Shown here one piece after another: positions 15,113 through 16,553 of a DNA stretch of 16,553 nucleotides. The translations under genes were made by a program, and so were the position numbers. This DNA is from SKVR01 sp964410015. Its GTDB lineage: Bacteria > Bacteroidota > Bacteroidia > Bacteroidales > UBA7960. Where the stretch lies: contig CAYPFV010000060.1 in assembly GCA_964410015.1 (NCBI GenBank), forward strand, positions 1 to 16,553. The letters are read 5' to 3'. The number at the start of each line of letters is the position of its first letter. Positions within the stretch are counted from its first letter, which is position 1. The notes below the pieces were generated by a model. That model was not told the origin of the DNA, searched no databases, and saw only the letters and a program-made list of their open reading frames with translations.

Positions 15113-16387
15113 TTAAAAACCAAAAATTTTGGGTTTAACAGTGAGCATAACGTAGGCCCAGTGTGCCCATTCATCTTTGTCACCATTCTCGCCGCCTTTT
15201 ATTACTTCCATACTTTCTGTTGCGAGCATAAAAGAATATCCAAAATCTAACCGTGTGAAATCATTGAATTTATAAAAAACCGTTAGATCGGGTTCTAATC
15301 CAAGATACTTATCAATGGTTTCTGATTGCATTAAATCAACGTTATAACTTACTAAATTATTGGCCAGAAAAAAAGCATGTATATCGAGATTGATCAATAC
15401 TTTGGGTGTAATATTTACAGTATTTTTGAAATAAAGATTAAAAAGACCTGCCCCTAATGTGTTTACCGGAAAATTAAGAAAATAGTCCATATACCCATTG
15501 GGTGCGTGTCCATAACCATGTGTGGGATCAAAAGCCCTGAATTTGTCATCCTCGAAATCTTCTCCATCATTTCCGGAGAATAATTCAAACCCAAGCAAAT
15601 ATCTGTAGTTTTCAATCATAGATGATCCTATCTCAAGACTAAAATAGTAAGCGGCTATATCCTGTCCTTGAGGTGTTTTTCCATTTTGAAAAGCAGGGTT
15701 AAACATCAGGTCAACGGCATTAAAATCGTATTTCAAGAAGGCAGAGTATGTGCCTCTCATATATAATAATTCGCTATTGTTATCATTTTCAAAAGCATCA
15801 GCAATACCCAGTAATGAAATGCTACCTTTATCGTTGATGGGCGAATGAGCGTGCAGGAAATTCATATACTTGTAATTATTAATATTATACTCCGTTCCGA
15901 ATAATTGGGAGTTGTCCTGATTGAATGCAGTAGCAAAATGAATGTGCTGATTTTTGTCGTTTTGCCATTTAAGCAGAACCAGATCATGTTTTTGGGCGTT
16001 ATCGTTCCAGTTATTATTGGCAATAAACCTTCCGTTATCATAATTTACTTCTTGCCTTCCAACTTTAAAAAAGAGATTCTCATTTGCCTGAAGTTCAACC
16101 CATCCTTCGTGCAGCGTGGTGGAAGGGACATCAACTTTTTGCATTTCTTCTCCAAAAATTCTTACATCCTGAAAGGATATATAAGAGGTAACTTTGTCAA
16201 ATTGGTGATGAACATTGAGTCTTGTTCTTTGACTTAACAGGCCTGCAGCTTTTTGGTCGGGAGCAGGTAATTGTCTGTAACCTCTTCTGAATTCAGCGCG
16301 CGAACGAATTTCAGCATCTAATTTGAGTTGAGCAAAACTCTGAAAGTTAAAAAACACAAATAATAAAAGAATAAATACTTTTTTCAT
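15113..16387 (-). CDS. Outer-membrane beta-barrel porin, alginate-export-like
   Basis: A protein of 424 residues with a cleavable signal peptide (Lys-Lys, hydrophobic core, likely cleavage after SFA at about 19). The mature part is rich in alternating strands and ends in a terminal Phe, as expected for an outer-membrane barrel inserted by the BAM machinery. Segments RTRLNVHHQF (54-63), SFQDVRIFGE (71-80), LHEGWVELQ (92-100) and FFKVGRQEVNYDNGRFI (about 106-122) match the pattern of the alginate_exp (AlgE-like) barrel family. No alginate or other polysaccharide genes accompany it here, so the substrate is unknown. It is upstream of cheW on the same strand with an 85-bp gap; co-transcription is possible but unproven. 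A long perfect inverted repeat lies in its upstream region. Start is the ATG at 16387. Confidence 0.85.
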   Translation of the reverse strand: MKKVFILLLFVFFNFQSFAQLKLDAEIRSRAEFRRGYRQLPAPDQKAAGLLSQRTRLNVHHQFDKVTSYISFQDVRIFGEEMQKVDVPSTTLHEGWVELQANENLFFKVGRQEVNYDNGRFIANNNWNDNAQKHDLVLLKWQNDKNQHIHFATAFNQDNSQLFGTEYNINNYKYMNFLHAHSPINDKGSISLLGIADAFENDNNSELLYMRGTYSAFLKYDFNAVDLMFNPAFQNGKTPQGQDIAAYYFSLEIGSSMIENYRYLLGFELFSGNDGEDFEDDKFRAFDPTHGYGHAPNGYMDYFLNFPVNTLGAGLFNLYFKNTVNITPKVLINLDIHAFFLANNLVSYNVDLMQSETIDKYLGLEPDLTVFYKFNDFTRLDFGYSFMLATESMEVIKGGENGDKDEWAHWAYVMLTVKPKIFGF

Positions 16388-16410
16388 TTCATTGATTTTT
16401 TTTATGGTTT

Positions 16411-16488
16411 GTAAACTTTATTTAATTATTTATTTATCATTAATATTAAATTAAAGAATAATAAACCTGCAAAATAAATAAAGTTTAC
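16411..16488. promoter_or_regulatory. 14-bp perfect inverted repeat upstream of the porin gene
   Basis: GTAAACTTTATTTA (16411-16424) and TAAATAAAGTTTAC (16475-16488) are exact reverse complements, separated by 50 bp of very AT-rich DNA. Allowing one unpaired T adds four more pairs on the outside. The inner arm ends 24 bp upstream of the porin ATG, so the pair brackets the probable promoter. It may be a pair of operator half-sites; the loop is too long for a standard terminator. Confidence 0.5.
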
Positions 16489-16553
16489 TAAACATTTACA
16501 GTTTGCTCATTTTTTTTCTTTCCGAGGTTTTTATAATATTTGTCTCTTTTCAT
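16488..16553 (-). CDS. Possible 3' end of a gene running in from beyond the window
   Basis: An open frame of 21 codons runs from the window edge to a TAG at 16490-16488. It is Lys/Asn-rich and not recognised. It could be the end of an upstream minus-strand gene, or chance in AT-rich DNA. Its stop codon overlaps the outer arm of the inverted repeat. Confidence 0.2.
   Translation of the reverse strand: MKRDKYYKNLGKKKNEQTVNV

Overview
The window reads as chromosomal DNA from a Bacteroidota bacterium. A marine or anaerobic relative of the Marinilabiliales/Bacteroidales is my best guess, by inference only. The DNA is AT-rich and has few Shine-Dalgarno sites. Two upstream regions carry the Bacteroidota -7 promoter element TAnnTTTG. 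RecQ has the late zinc-cluster layout that I associate with this phylum, and the outer-membrane porin has a short Bacteroidota-like signal peptide.

Layout. A recQ helicase gene (185-2101, +) converges on a large block of minus-strand genes and is separated from it by a small bidirectional terminator-like hairpin. In transcription order (high to low coordinate) the minus-strand genes are: an alginate-export-like porin (15113-16387), cheW (14503-15027), a wrecked chemoreceptor pseudogene (13775-14221), an intact dCache-type chemoreceptor (11601-13574), a stand-alone Hpt protein (11183-11551), a large hybrid kinase REC-PAS-PAS-HisKA-HATPase-REC-Hpt (8382-11144), cheR (7370-8260), a short soluble kinase-like protein (6318-7226), cheD (5836-6306), cheB (4674-5765) and a GAF-PAS hybrid-like kinase (2119-4362).

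How the genes fit together. Receptor, coupling protein (CheW), methyltransferase (CheR), methylesterase (CheB) and deamidase (CheD) form a full receptor-adaptation set, but neither CheA nor CheY is encoded here. The slots where they are often found hold a hybrid kinase, an Hpt protein and a kinase-like protein. Several of these have lost diagnostic residues. The kinase-like protein has Asn where the phospho-accepting His should be. The Hpt domain fused to the hybrid kinase has Leu where its His should be, while the separate Hpt protein next door keeps its His. The GAF-PAS kinase has a damaged G2 ATP-lid motif and a receiver-like tail without the acidic pair. This looks like a chemosensory cluster with a rewired, or partly decaying, phosphorelay.

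The only long gap without an intact gene (13575-14502) is informative. It holds the two ends of a second chemoreceptor gene with the sensor, HAMP and signalling hairpin deleted, followed by stops and frameshifts, and one copy of a 51-bp dispersed direct repeat. The other copy is at the very start of the window, so the two copies bracket recQ and nearly all of the che genes.
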